NCBI RefSeq assembly: GCF_014467285.1
Contig: NZ_NKHR01000018.1
Coordinates: forward strand, 30,508 to 94,507
Length of the DNA stretch: 64,000 nt
Source of the DNA: Xenorhabdus sp014467285
Lineage (GTDB): Bacteria; Pseudomonadota; Gammaproteobacteria; Enterobacterales; Enterobacteriaceae
Direction: 5' to 3'
Part shown: positions 46,982 through 56,851 of the stretch, in pieces
How the letters are laid out: each line of letters opens with the position of its first letter
Numbering within the stretch: position 1 is the stretch's first letter
The notes under the pieces: generated by a model
What the model saw: only the letters and a program-made list of their open reading frames with translations
Databases searched by the model: none
Told to the model about the DNA's origin: nothing
Translations under genes and position numbers: made by a program

Positions 46982-47812
46982 ATGCGGGTTCGTTATCGGT
47001 ACAGTAAATTTTGCCGGGTTAGACGGTTACGGCGTCAAAGGCTGCAAAGACAAATTTTTTACAGGGATACTCAATTGGCAAATAAAATAAGAAAACCCCA
47101 TGTGGTGGTGCTGACTGGAGCGGGTATTTCCGCTGAGTCAGGCATTCAAACATTTCGCTCTTCCGATGGCCTGTGGGAAGAGCATCGTGTTGAAGATGTT
47201 GCTACACCTGAAGGTTTCCAGCGTGATCCGAGTTTAGTACAGGCTTTTTACAATGCACGACGGGAACAGCTCCAACAACCAGAAATTCAACCTAATGCAG
47301 CGCATTATGCTTTGGCAGAGCTTGAACAGGTGCTTGGTGACCATTTTCTATTGGTGACACAAAATATTGACAATTTGCATGAACGTGCAGGGAATCATCG
47401 TGTGTTACATATGCACGGTGAATTGCTGAAAGTTCGTTGTTGTCAGTCTGGGCAGGTGATTGAATGGACGGCTGAACTAAGCATGGAAGATCGTTGCCAT
47501 TGTTGCCAATTCCCATCTCTGTTGCGTCCTCATGTCGTGTGGTTCGGGGAAATGCCATTAGGTATGGAGCAAATCTATTCTGCTTTAACTGACGCCGATA
47601 TCTTTATCGCTATCGGAACATCAGGTCACGTTTACCCGGCTGCCGGTTTTGTACATGAAGCAAAATTATCTGGAGCACATACGGTTGAGCTGAACCTGGA
47701 ACCCAGTCAGGTTGAGAGTCTGTTCGATGAAAAACACTATGGCTATGCCAGCGAAATTGTTACTCAATATGTTCAGTCTTTAATTCAGCAGGTGAAGGCA
47801 GATAAAAGCTGA
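46982..47812 (+). CDS. cobB: NAD-dependent protein deacylase CobB (sirtuin), long form
   Basis: A 276-residue sirtuin that removes acetyl and succinyl groups from lysines, for example on acetyl-CoA synthetase. NAD-binding GAGISAESGIQTFR, TQNIDNLHERAG and the catalytic His in HMHGELL are present, with zinc Cys in KVRCCQSG and CHCCQFP. The first 37 residues are strongly basic (RRLRRQRLQRQIF), like the extra N-terminus of the E. coli long isoform; an internal start nearer the sirtuin core could give a short form. Confidence 0.95.
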   Translation: MRVRYRYSKFCRVRRLRRQRLQRQIFYRDTQLANKIRKPHVVVLTGAGISAESGIQTFRSSDGLWEEHRVEDVATPEGFQRDPSLVQAFYNARREQLQQPEIQPNAAHYALAELEQVLGDHFLLVTQNIDNLHERAGNHRVLHMHGELLKVRCCQSGQVIEWTAELSMEDRCHCCQFPSLLRPHVVWFGEMPLGMEQIYSALTDADIFIAIGTSGHVYPAAGFVHEAKLSGAHTVELNLEPSQVESLFDEKHYGYASEIVTQYVQSLIQQVKADKS

Positions 47813-47876
47813 TTTGACGCAATACCTGCTCTATTCATCTTCTCCATAATAAATCCACATGAATTAGGGGGAGAAG

Positions 47877-49121
47877 ATGGATAGACTATTAGAGCGTTTT
47901 TTTAAATATATTGCATTTAATACTCAATCAAAACCATCCGCTAAGACCATTCCCAGCAGCGACGGTCAACTGCAACTCGCTAAAGCCTTATATGAGGAGC
48001 TGATTCAACTTGGCTTTGTCGATACTACTTTCGATGAGCGGGGATGTGTTATGGCTACATTACCATCAAATGTTGCCTGGCCTGTACCGGTGATTGGCTT
48101 TATTGCGCATCTTGATACCTCACCGGACTTTTCTGGAAAGCATGTTAATCCTCAAATTTTGGAAAATTACCGTGGCGGTGATATTGCATTGGGAATAGGC
48201 GATGAGGTGTTGTCGCCGGTGATGTTTCCGGTATTGCATAACTTGCTGGGAAAAACATTGATTACAACCGATGGAAAAACCCTGTTAGGTGCGGATGATA
48301 AAGCAGGTATTGCTGAAATCATTACTGCTATGGTGCGCTTGCAGCAAGAAAATATTCCACATGGCGATATTCGGATTGCATTCACGCCTGATGAAGAGAT
48401 TAGTAAAGGTGCGCACTATTTTGATGTAGCAGCTTTTGGTGCTGAATGGGCCTATACCGTTGATGGCGGAGGTGTGGGGGAATTGGAATTTGAGAACTTT
48501 AATGCAGCATCAGTGCTTATTAAGATTGCAGGTAACACGGCTCATCCGGGCAGTGCCAAAGGCGTAATGGTCAATGCCTTGTCGCTGGCAATGCGTATTC
48601 ACCATGAATTGCCTGCCGAAGAGACGCCTGAACATACAGAAGATCGTGAAGGTTTTTATCATTTGCTGAGCATAAAAGGCACGGTAGAGCGAGCTGAGAT
48701 GCACTATATCATCCGGGATTTCGACAGTACAAATTTTGAAAAACGCAAAAAAACACTAATCGCCATTGCTGGAAAAGTAGGAAAAAGCCTGCCCCCAGAT
48801 TGCTATATAGAACTGATGATTGATGATGATTATTACAATATGCACAATGAGATAATTAAACATCCGCATGTGATTGCATTGGCTAAACAAGCCATGCTGG
48901 ATTGTGGTATTGAACCGATCATCCAGCCGATTCGGGGTGGCACGGATGGAGCACAGTTATCTTATCGTGGGTTACCTTGTCCGAATATTTTTACTGGCGG
49001 ATATAATTATCATAGTAAGCACGAATTCATTTCGCTAGAAGGTATGGAGCAGGCGGTTAGCGTTATCATGCGGATTGCTGAATTGGCTGCAAGTCATGAA
49101 AATAGAGTGATATCTGATTAA
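47877..49121 (+). CDS. pepT: Peptidase T
   Basis: A 414-residue zinc aminotripeptidase of family M20. Metal ligands are in AHLDTSPDFSG, GADDKAGIAE and DEEISKGA, and the last His in YNYHSKHEF; the dimerisation lid starts at NTAHPGSAKG. GGGGAG ribosome site before the ATG. In E. coli pepT is next to roxA and phoPQ, as here, and is anaerobically induced by FNR. Confidence 0.96.
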   Translation: MDRLLERFFKYIAFNTQSKPSAKTIPSSDGQLQLAKALYEELIQLGFVDTTFDERGCVMATLPSNVAWPVPVIGFIAHLDTSPDFSGKHVNPQILENYRGGDIALGIGDEVLSPVMFPVLHNLLGKTLITTDGKTLLGADDKAGIAEIITAMVRLQQENIPHGDIRIAFTPDEEISKGAHYFDVAAFGAEWAYTVDGGGVGELEFENFNAASVLIKIAGNTAHPGSAKGVMVNALSLAMRIHHELPAEETPEHTEDREGFYHLLSIKGTVERAEMHYIIRDFDSTNFEKRKKTLIAIAGKVGKSLPPDCYIELMIDDDYYNMHNEIIKHPHVIALAKQAMLDCGIEPIIQPIRGGTDGAQLSYRGLPCPNIFTGGYNYHSKHEFISLEGMEQAVSVIMRIAELAASHENRVISD

Positions 49122-49197
49122 TGCTATGACACCAACAGAGTATTTTCTCTTATAACCGATAACGGTTCAGAAATAGGTATCTCAGGTTAACAATACG

Positions 49198-49226
49198 AGA
49201 AAAGGGGCAAAAAAGAGCCCCTTTGT
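49198..49226. terminator. Bidirectional terminator between pepT and roxA
   Basis: AAAGGGGC and GCCCCTTT form an 8-bp stem around an A-rich loop, flanked by A and T tracts, suited to both convergent genes. Confidence 0.7.
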
Positions 49227-49233
49227 TCACGGA

Positions 49234-50355
49234 TTAATCATTAAAATACCAATAACCGCTATTGACCAAAGCTGTGAGCAGACTGATAAATCGGACATCA
49301 TCGATTGCATCACCCAAAAGTTTGGCGTTGACTTTATCATATTGACAAAGTGCGTCGGCGGCGTGGGTGTGAGAAGTATCCATCAACTCTCCATTGACGA
49401 AACATTGATCACCGACACGCAGGACGCGCAATCCACTCAACCGATTTAGCTCTTCACCCTGTTTCAGTAATTCATAAATCTCGTCACTTTCATAAGGTGG
49501 TTCAGGTGGTGCAAGATCCAATTCATGGCGTGATTGTGAGATAAATTCACCAAACCAATTTTGGAACGTTTCAGGTTGTTCCAACAATTCACGCATCATT
49601 GCACGCAGTGAATCCAGTTCATTTGTTTGGATCAACGCTGGATTATCACGGAATTTCAGGTCAGGATCGCTGTAACGATAGCTGCCTAATTCATTTGCCA
49701 GAATATAATCAGCAAATCCACTGAATAACTCACGGGCATTAGGGGCACGGAATCCGACCGAATAATTCAGCGAGTCTTCAATAGCATAGCCTTCATGTGG
49801 GAAACCCGGTGGAATATAAAGTATATCGCCCGGCAGCATTTCTTCATCAATAATTGCCTCGAAGGGATCAACCTGTAATAAATCAGGATGAGGGCAATGT
49901 TGTTTCATAGGTATTTTTTCACCTACGCGCCAGCGCCGGCGACCTTTTCCCTGAATGATAAAAACATCATATTGATCAAGATGAGGGCCGACACCACCAC
50001 CGGGCACAGAGAAAGAGATCATCAAATCATCCATGCGCCAGTCAGACAGCACACGGAAAGGCTTCATAAGTGCAGAAGAGGGGAGATGCCAATGGTTGAC
50101 GGCCTGTACAAGCAATGACCAGTCTTTCTCGCCTAAATGGTCGTAGGATTCAAATGGCCCATGGGAAACTTCCCAGCGCCCGTTTTTCTGGCTGACCAAA
50201 CGGCTATCAATTTCATTTTCCATCGCCAGACCCGCCAGTTCATCGGGAGAAAGGGGATCGATAAACTGATGGAAACCCTGCTTAATCAGCAATGGTCGTT
50301 TTTGCCAATGGTTTTGTAAAAACGCCTGCCAGTCCAGATTGAGCTGATAATCCAT
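49234..50355 (-). CDS. roxA: Ribosomal protein uL16 arginine hydroxylase RoxA (YcfD)
   Basis: A 373-residue JmjC-domain Fe(II)/2-oxoglutarate oxygenase that hydroxylates an arginine of ribosomal protein L16. Iron ligands: GPHLDQYDVFIIQ (His and Asp) and the His in PGFPHEGYAIED; a C-terminal dimerisation and winged-helix part follows. Length equals the E. coli enzyme. Lies upstream of, and divergent from nothing, in the minus-strand run pepT|roxA-phoQ-phoP. Confidence 0.95.
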   Translation of the reverse strand: MDYQLNLDWQAFLQNHWQKRPLLIKQGFHQFIDPLSPDELAGLAMENEIDSRLVSQKNGRWEVSHGPFESYDHLGEKDWSLLVQAVNHWHLPSSALMKPFRVLSDWRMDDLMISFSVPGGGVGPHLDQYDVFIIQGKGRRRWRVGEKIPMKQHCPHPDLLQVDPFEAIIDEEMLPGDILYIPPGFPHEGYAIEDSLNYSVGFRAPNARELFSGFADYILANELGSYRYSDPDLKFRDNPALIQTNELDSLRAMMRELLEQPETFQNWFGEFISQSRHELDLAPPEPPYESDEIYELLKQGEELNRLSGLRVLRVGDQCFVNGELMDTSHTHAADALCQYDKVNAKLLGDAIDDVRFISLLTALVNSGYWYFND

Positions 50356-50488
50356 GGTGACATCCTGAAGTGAGAAGTGAATTTCGCGCTATTATAACGA
50401 ATAGTTAACGGCGATATCAGATTTGGTTGAAATATTTCGCGATTGTTATGGCAATCACTTAACTATCAGTCAGCTAGGTATCAGCCAC

Positions 50489-51949
50489 CTAGCTATCAGC
50501 GACATTGACTTGTTGCACCCGAAATATCACGCTTACTCTGGCCCCACCAAGTGGGCTATCTTCAATACTGATAGTGCCTGCATATTGCTCGACAATTTCA
50601 GAAGCTATCGACAGACCTAATCCTTGTCCTACTCGCAATGTATCAGCTCGTAAACCACGCTGAAAAATCATTTCACGTTTGTCTGGTGGTACTCCAGGGC
50701 CATCGTCATCAACTATTATGGTGACAGAGTTTTCTCCCATGGTGGCGGTGACTCTGACAAACTCCAGACAATATTTACAGGCGTTATCCAGAATACTTCC
50801 CATGACTTCTAGAAAATCATTCTTTTCACCTAGCCATGTCACTTCAGGGGAGACATCCAGCGTAATACTGATGCCTTTATGTTGATAGACTTTTGTCAGC
50901 GCACTGATAAGGCTATCCAGCAAGGTTGGGACAGAAGAAACTTGTCTGAGGAGCAGGGGATGATCACTGTGCATATTGGCTCGATGCAGATAGTAGCCGA
51001 TTTGTTGGGATATCCGATCAATTTGCTCAAGCATGATAGGTTCAGCTTGTTCAATGGTCATTTTTTGCGGGGGACGTAGAGAGCGCAGGGTCGATTGTAG
51101 CACTGCTAAAGGTGTTTTCAGGCTATGCGTTAAATCAGAAAGCGTTGTGTGGTATTTAGCATAGCGTTTACGCTCATTGTTTAATAAAGAATTTAAGTTC
51201 CTGACCAGTTTTTTTAATTCTGTGGGGGGATTTTCATCAAGTTTTTCTCGTTCTCCGTTTTCTAAGGAGCTTATTTGAGTAATCAGCGACTTAATGGGAC
51301 GAAGGCTCCAATCAGCAGCAAGCCAAATGAGTGGAATAACCAGAAGTAGGTTGGCTATTAACACATATCCAAACCATTCCCAGACCTTCGCTGATTCTTG
51401 TACATCCTGTGGCATGATATCAATAATGACGATAGTCAGTGCAGGCAGCCTATCAGTTGCGGGATAAATATTGACCGCTACTGAATACGTTAACAACACA
51501 CTATTATCGTCAACTGACTTGTTTGTATCACCTTGATTTGATGTTTGATTATAAAGAAAATCCCCTTTTTCTTTGAGATTTGTCTCTAGTTCATGTAAGC
51601 CATCTTTTTTCAGCCAATTAGGATCGAGCATTTTTTCCAGTTCAGGCACATTATTCTGACGCCAGAGTATATTTCCTCTATTATCATAAATCAGAACTGA
51701 TAAGCGAGGGTTCATGGAAAAATGCTTCGGAATAAGAATGTCCAGCTTGTTGTTATTCCATTGAGCAAGCGTAAAAAATAAATTACTTTGGCTCCGGAGT
51801 ATAGAGTAGGTTGTTTTATCAAAACTCACTAAATACCCGACAATAGCGACAATCCCATATGATAGCGTTAAGGCTAAAATAATCGCTGCTGTTGCTATAA
51901 GGAACCGGGTTCTTAAAGAAAGATGTTTTTCAGAGAAATTACGCATCAT
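50489..51949 (-). CDS. phoQ: Sensor histidine kinase PhoQ
   Basis: A 486-residue inner-membrane kinase sensing low Mg2+, cationic peptides and acid. First helix at about 17-40, periplasmic PAS-like sensor to about 193, second helix to about 212, HAMP, then phospho-acceptor His275 in DLTHSLKTPLAVL and ATP-binding N-box DNACKYCLEF, DDDGPGVPP. The acidic surface cluster of E. coli PhoQ just before HSVAVNVYPA is reduced here to VDDNS (about residues 146-150). Its start overlaps phoP by 11 bases. Confidence 0.95.
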   Translation of the reverse strand: MMRNFSEKHLSLRTRFLIATAAIILALTLSYGIVAIVGYLVSFDKTTYSILRSQSNLFFTLAQWNNNKLDILIPKHFSMNPRLSVLIYDNRGNILWRQNNVPELEKMLDPNWLKKDGLHELETNLKEKGDFLYNQTSNQGDTNKSVDDNSVLLTYSVAVNIYPATDRLPALTIVIIDIMPQDVQESAKVWEWFGYVLIANLLLVIPLIWLAADWSLRPIKSLITQISSLENGEREKLDENPPTELKKLVRNLNSLLNNERKRYAKYHTTLSDLTHSLKTPLAVLQSTLRSLRPPQKMTIEQAEPIMLEQIDRISQQIGYYLHRANMHSDHPLLLRQVSSVPTLLDSLISALTKVYQHKGISITLDVSPEVTWLGEKNDFLEVMGSILDNACKYCLEFVRVTATMGENSVTIIVDDDGPGVPPDKREMIFQRGLRADTLRVGQGLGLSIASEIVEQYAGTISIEDSPLGGARVSVIFRVQQVNVADS

Positions 51950-52622
51950 GTGATTTCACGTCAAAACGATATCCTTGACCACGGACTGTGACTATCACCT
52001 CCCTGGACCATTCACTCAATATTTTTTTCCTCAATCGCCCCATTAATACATCAATTGTATGACTTTCACGTAATTCTGCATCAGGATATAACTGACGCAT
52101 TAACGATTCTTTACTGACAACCTTGCCATTATTACGCATCAAGGTTTCAATAATAGTGTATTCAAAGGCGGTCAATTTGATATTGGTACTATTGATAGAA
52201 AACTCTTTTCGTGAAAGATCAATTAAAAAAGGTGAAATTTCAACTAATTGTGATGCCAATCCATTATTACGTCGCATTAATGCTTGTATCCGGGCATTAA
52301 TTTCTTCCAGATGGAAAGGCTTAGTCACATAATCATCTGCTCCTGCGTTTAACACAGTCGCTTTTTCTTGCCAGCTATCACGAGCAGTAAGAACAAGGAT
52401 AGGTAAGTTAATCTGCTCATTACGCCAACGGCGTAACATACTCAGCCCGTCCTCGCCAGGTAAACCCAGATCAACGATAGCAATATCAGGATGACTTTCT
52501 TTAAGATAATAATCGGCTTCTTTAGCATTCTCCGCGGCATCGACTTGATGCCCAATATCCCGCAGTTGTACGGTTAAGTGATGACGAAGTAATGCGTTAT
52601 CTTCAACAATCAATATCCGCAT
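51939..52622 (-). CDS. phoP: Response regulator PhoP
   Basis: A 227-residue OmpR-family regulator: receiver domain with phospho-acceptor Asp51 (AIVDLGLPGEDG) and Lys in DYVTKPF, then a winged-helix DNA-binding domain (about 125-222). It controls Mg2+ transport, lipid A changes and, in Xenorhabdus and Photorhabdus, resistance to insect antimicrobial peptides. It is upstream of phoQ in one operon. Confidence 0.97.
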   Translation of the reverse strand: MRILIVEDNALLRHHLTVQLRDIGHQVDAAENAKEADYYLKESHPDIAIVDLGLPGEDGLSMLRRWRNEQINLPILVLTARDSWQEKATVLNAGADDYVTKPFHLEEINARIQALMRRNNGLASQLVEISPFLIDLSRKEFSINSTNIKLTAFEYTIIETLMRNNGKVVSKESLMRQLYPDAELRESHTIDVLMGRLRKKILSEWSREVIVTVRGQGYRFDVKSHDA

Positions 52623-52779
52623 AATGATTCCTTATGCTAATCAATAACGTTTACTAAATAAATTTAAAATAGCTAAGTAGTCAAATTCGTCAATAAATAT
52701 TAAATAAAATTATGGGTAAATTTTTTATGAGTAACCTTAAGTATAGTAACTATTTAGCTTTTGTTGGTATGTTAATGAG

Positions 52780-52796
52780 TGAACCATTTAAAAACA
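52780..52796 (-). promoter_or_regulatory. Putative PhoP box upstream of phoP
   Basis: On the minus strand TGTTTT-N5-GGTTCA matches the direct-repeat PhoP box at 10 of 12 positions, 158 bases from the start codon. Autoregulation is known for phoPQ. The fitting -10 element is weak. Confidence 0.3.
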
Positions 52797-53098
52797 AATG
52801 TTTAGATGGAAATAACAAATAAATTTACAATCTATTTATATTTTATATAAGGTTAGGCTGTTTTTGGAGAGTTTGCTCTTTATATTTTAACTAGTTGTTC
52901 TGCTGATTTTATTCACTTCTTCAAATCCTGTGGTTATCTGCCATTAGCCATGGTTCCCAATAGAGAGTCATTTTTGTTTCAGTTCTGTTTCAATACTGAA
53001 AGCATAAGATTTTCAGGTGATTTTTGGTAGGAAGTTCAGCTAATTAAGAAAATCAGTTAAGTGTCGTTGAAGTACAACTTAGATGGGGCGTATTGAGT

Positions 53099-53122
53099 AT
53101 GGGCGGGATAGACTCCGCCCAT
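53099..53122 (-). terminator. Hairpin after purB
   Basis: ATGGGCGG pairs exactly with CCGCCCAT around an 8-base loop, 16 bp after the purB stop. No T-run, so termination may need Rho. Confidence 0.6.
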
Positions 53123-53137
53123 TTGCATGAAGAAAGT

Positions 53138-54508
53138 TTATTTCAACTTATCAACCAGCGAAGTGGCATAACCAATGTAGTTTGCTGGTGTCATGGATTT
53201 GAGGCGTTCTTTTTCCGCTTCAGGAAGTTCCAGGCCATCGATGAACGTTTTCATTCCTTCTGCATCAACACGTTTGCCGCGTGTCAATTCCTTCAATTTT
53301 TCATAGGGTTTTTCAATACCATAACGGCGCATAACAGTTTGAATAGGCTCCGCCAGTACTTCCCAGTTGTGATCCAGCTCATCCAGTAAGTGCTGTTCAT
53401 TAATCTCTAACTTACTCAATCCTTTCATGGTGGATTGATAAGCAATCAGAGCATACCCCAGACCTACGCCAAGATTGCGCAGTACGGTTGAATCCGTTAG
53501 GTCACGTTGCCAACGGGAAACAGGAAGTTTGCTGGCAAGGTGCCCCAGAACGGCGTTTGCCAATCCCAGATTTCCTTCTGAGTTTTCGAAATCAATCGGG
53601 TTGACTTTATGTGGCATGGTGGAAGAACCGATTTCCCCAGCAATGGTTTTTTGTTTGAAGTGATTCAGGGCGATATAACCCCAGATATCGCGATCAAAAT
53701 CGAGCAGAATGGTATTGAAACGCGCTACACAGTCAAACAGTTCTGCAATGTAGTCATGAGGTTCTATCTGGGTGGTATACGGATTCCATTGGATACCCAG
53801 AGAAGTCACAAATGATTCGCTGAATTGATGCCAGTCAATATGTGGATAGGCTGACAGGTGCGCATTATAGTTACCGACTGCCCCGTTGATTTTACCCAGA
53901 ATGTCTACTTGACTGAGCTGACGGAATTGGCGTTCCATACGATAAGCTACATTAGCCAGCTCTTTACCGACGGTAGAAGGAGTCGCTGGTTGTCCGTGAG
54001 TACGTGACAGCAGAGGAAGATCGCGATAATCGTGCGCCATACGCGTGATAGTGTCAATCAACTGACGCCATTGAGGCAATAAAACTTCTTCACGGGCAGT
54101 TTTAAGCATCAACGCATGTGACAGGTTATTGATATCTTCTGACGTACAGGCAAAATGAATAAATTCCGCAACTTGATGCAAGGCCGGAATATGTGCGACT
54201 TTTTCTTTCAGAAAATATTCAACAGCCTTAACGTCATGGTTGGTTGTGCGTTCAATTTCTTTGATACGCAACGCATCTTGTTCATTGAAATTTGCAATAA
54301 TTTCATCAAGGTAAGCGTTTGCGTTTGAGTCAAAAGCAGGAACTTCTTTGATTTCTGCTGTAGCGGCCAGTTTTTGCAGCCAACGTACTTCGACCTGCAC
54401 ACGAAATTTCAGTAAGCCGAACTCACTAAAAATGGCGCGTAGCGCGCTGACTTTATCGCCGTAACGGCCATCAATTGGAGAAACAGCGGTCAGTGAGGAT
54501 AATTCCAT
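53138..54508 (-). CDS. purB: Adenylosuccinate lyase
   Basis: A 456-residue lyase of the fumarase superfamily acting twice in purine synthesis (SAICAR and adenylosuccinate cleavage). The signature GSSTMPHKVNPIDFEN is present, as are TSEDINN and SRTHGQPATPS. The frame is open another 47 codons upstream into the hflD spacer, but ATG 54508 (MELSSLTAVSPIDGRYG) matches the E. coli start and length. Confidence 0.98.
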   Translation of the reverse strand: MELSSLTAVSPIDGRYGDKVSALRAIFSEFGLLKFRVQVEVRWLQKLAATAEIKEVPAFDSNANAYLDEIIANFNEQDALRIKEIERTTNHDVKAVEYFLKEKVAHIPALHQVAEFIHFACTSEDINNLSHALMLKTAREEVLLPQWRQLIDTITRMAHDYRDLPLLSRTHGQPATPSTVGKELANVAYRMERQFRQLSQVDILGKINGAVGNYNAHLSAYPHIDWHQFSESFVTSLGIQWNPYTTQIEPHDYIAELFDCVARFNTILLDFDRDIWGYIALNHFKQKTIAGEIGSSTMPHKVNPIDFENSEGNLGLANAVLGHLASKLPVSRWQRDLTDSTVLRNLGVGLGYALIAYQSTMKGLSKLEINEQHLLDELDHNWEVLAEPIQTVMRRYGIEKPYEKLKELTRGKRVDAEGMKTFIDGLELPEAEKERLKSMTPANYIGYATSLVDKLK

Positions 54509-54558
54509 TGGTAGCAACTCCCGGATTTTATTTAACAATTTGTGTCTAATAATTTTGT

Positions 54559-55185
54559 TTAACAACGAGCAAGAATATCTTTTGCCTGTTTGATCAGGTG
54601 CTGACGGGAAAACATGATTTGCAGGCGGGTGCCGCCAATCTGTTTCCATAAAACGGCACTGCGAATGCCCGCCAGTAAAACTGATCTGACTTTTGCCTGA
54701 ATGAGTGTATTACGTAATACATCAGGCGACCCTGTCACTTGGATACGAGGCCCCAGTGGACTGATAACGTCGACATAAATCCCAGCAAGTGCGTTGAGCA
54801 TCCCTTCTGACATAGGCTCAAAATAGGCTTGCTGACGTTCTAACTGATTGATGCGATTTGCTAATTCATTAGCAGCAGATTGATTTTTATTCAAATGACG
54901 TTCCAGAGCCATTAAACCCAGCATATAGCGGGTAAGGTCGGCAGAAACACCGCTATGTGAGCCATTGAACATGCCCAGCATAGCATCAAGGCCAATGCGA
55001 AGGTTGCAGGCATTGTTGCCAAAAACATCCAATGTGGATGCCGGGTTCATATTCAAAATACTGTTGAGCATCATTTCAAAAGCATCATTATCGCACTGGC
55101 CTTCATGAGCAAGCTTTTGTACCAGACGACCTGACTGGCAGATACCTGCCAGCGCCAGTGTAATGTCGTAATAATTTTTAGCCAC
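54559..55185 (-). CDS. hflD: High-frequency lysogenization protein HflD
   Basis: A 208-residue, mostly helical, membrane-associated protein; in E. coli it binds lambda CII and affects lysogeny, and its normal role is unknown. ITLALAGICQSGRLVQ near the N-terminus and SVLLAGIRSAVLWKQIGG near the C-terminus are typical. It lies between mnmA (2 bp gap) and purB in the conserved operon. Confidence 0.93.
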   Translation of the reverse strand: MAKNYYDITLALAGICQSGRLVQKLAHEGQCDNDAFEMMLNSILNMNPASTLDVFGNNACNLRIGLDAMLGMFNGSHSGVSADLTRYMLGLMALERHLNKNQSAANELANRINQLERQQAYFEPMSEGMLNALAGIYVDVISPLGPRIQVTGSPDVLRNTLIQAKVRSVLLAGIRSAVLWKQIGGTRLQIMFSRQHLIKQAKDILARC

Positions 55186-55187
55186 AA

Positions 55188-56291
55188 TTACTCCTGTATA
55201 CGTTGTTCGATCACGCCACCACCGAGACAGATCTCATCTTGATAAAATACGGCTGATTGGCCGGGAGTGACAGCGGCAATAGGGCTATCAAAACGAATTT
55301 CAATTTTATCTTCGCCTAGGGGAATGATAGTGCAGGGAATATCGTGCTGACGGTAGCGCGTTTTCACTACACAACGAATTTCTGTCTTCAATGGTTGGCG
55401 ATCAACCCAATGAAGTTGCTGTGCAATCAAACCGACAGACATCAGGCGAGGATGTTCATGGCCTTGAGCAACAATCAGCGTATTGTTTTGGACATCTTTA
55501 TCAACAACATACCATGGTTCTTCACTACCATCCTTCGTTCCGCCGATCCCCAATCCTTTGCGTTGGCCCAGTGTATGGTACATCAAGCCAGAATGCTGGC
55601 CGATAGTTTGCCCGTCGACTGTCATAATTGGGCCCGGTTGGGCAGGCAAATAGCGTCCCAGAAAATCACGGAATTTGCGTTCACCAATAAAGCAGATACC
55701 AGTTGAATCTTTTTTCTTTGCTGTGATCAGACCGAGCTCTTCGGCAATGCGGCGTACTTCAGGTTTTTCGAGTTCTCCGACGGGGAATAGACTCTTGGCA
55801 ACCTGCTGGTGACTTAAGGTATATAAGAAATAGCTTTGATCTTTATTGCCATCCAGACCGCGAAGCAATTGGCTAATGCCATCTACATCCCGGCGCCGGA
55901 CATAGTGCCCGGTTGCAATGTAGTCAGCACCCAAATCCTCAGCGGCAAATTCTAGAAACGCTTTGAATTTGATCTCTTTATTGCAAAGAATGTCCGGATT
56001 TGGGGTTCTGCCAGCTTTATATTCAGCAAGAAAATGTTCGAATACATTGTCCCAATATTCGGCTGCAAAATTGATGGTATGCAGTTCAATGCCCAGTTTG
56101 TCACAAACGGCTTGCGCATCGGCAAGATCGGCGGCAGCCGAGCAATACTCTTCACCATCGTCTTCTTCCCAGTTTTTCATGAACAGGCCAGCTACCTGGT
56201 AGCCCTGCTGTTGCAGAAGGTAGGCGGAAACTGATGAATCAACACCGCCGGACATTCCGACAATGACTTTTTTCTGGCTGTTATCTGACAT
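55188..56291 (-). CDS. mnmA: tRNA 2-thiouridylase MnmA
   Basis: A 367-residue ATP-dependent enzyme that adds sulfur to U34 of Lys, Glu and Gln tRNAs. PP-loop GMSGGVDSSVSAYLL at the N-terminus; catalytic Cys in NPDILCNKEIKF and in DSTGICFIGERKF. First gene of the mnmA-hflD-purB operon. Confidence 0.97.
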   Translation of the reverse strand: MSDNSQKKVIVGMSGGVDSSVSAYLLQQQGYQVAGLFMKNWEEDDGEEYCSAAADLADAQAVCDKLGIELHTINFAAEYWDNVFEHFLAEYKAGRTPNPDILCNKEIKFKAFLEFAAEDLGADYIATGHYVRRRDVDGISQLLRGLDGNKDQSYFLYTLSHQQVAKSLFPVGELEKPEVRRIAEELGLITAKKKDSTGICFIGERKFRDFLGRYLPAQPGPIMTVDGQTIGQHSGLMYHTLGQRKGLGIGGTKDGSEEPWYVVDKDVQNNTLIVAQGHEHPRLMSVGLIAQQLHWVDRQPLKTEIRCVVKTRYRQHDIPCTIIPLGEDKIEIRFDSPIAAVTPGQSAVFYQDEICLGGGVIEQRIQE

Positions 56292-56374
56292 GGATATATC
56301 TCACTGCGGAAAAAAACAAACACGATACTTTAGCACGTTGGTAGCTGTGGTGCATCAAACGTCTCACGTTCTTT

Positions 56375-56851
56375 CTATTCGATTTTTTTATTTATGCGGC
56401 CATTTTCAAAAGGGGGGCCGTAACTGTCCAATATTGATAGAGGATACGCCTTGTGTTCTAAGTAACAGCGAATACTTTCAGCGACCAGTGGTGAGCGTAG
56501 TTGAGAACTGTTAAGAATTTCTTCTGCGCTTAACCAGTGGCAGCAATGGATATCGTCATCTTGTGGATTAGTATCAATGATTTTTTCCATTTCAACCAAG
56601 AACAGAAAACGGATAAATGGCGTTCCATCGGGAGCAACCCATTGATATAGTTTCAAAAATGCTTGTAGTTGAGCACGAATCCCTGTTTCTTCCCACAATT
56701 CCCGTTCAGCGGCTTCCTGCAATGTTTCTCCGGCTTCAAGATGACCAGCAGGCTGGTTCCAGAGAGATTTACCATTGATTCGTTCTTCGACAACCAGAAA
56801 TTTATTTTCTGCATGTACAATACAAGCAACAGTGATGTGTGGACTAAACAA
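56375..56851 (-). CDS. nudJ: Nudix phosphatase NudJ
   Basis: A 158-residue Nudix hydrolase acting on thiamine pyrophosphate and nucleoside phosphates (HMP-PP phosphatase in E. coli). The Nudix box GHLEAGETLQEAAERELWEE is complete with catalytic Glu residues. The C-terminal tail NGRINKKIE is variable. Overlaps rluE by 8 bases. Confidence 0.94.
   Translation of the reverse strand: MFSPHITVACIVHAENKFLVVEERINGKSLWNQPAGHLEAGETLQEAAERELWEETGIRAQLQAFLKLYQWVAPDGTPFIRFLFLVEMEKIIDTNPQDDDIHCCHWLSAEEILNSSQLRSPLVAESIRCYLEHKAYPLSILDSYGPPFENGRINKKIE

Larger units (their letters stand above)
52623..53137. other. phoP-purB intergenic region
   Basis: This 515-bp AT-rich gap carries the phoP promoter and, at its right end, the purB terminator. 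I see no gene or RNA in it. Confidence 0.5.

Noticed and set aside
54509..54649. N-terminal extension of purB.
   Set aside because: The extra 47 codons are the hflD-side spacer and part of hflD in another frame; the E. coli start fits at 54508.
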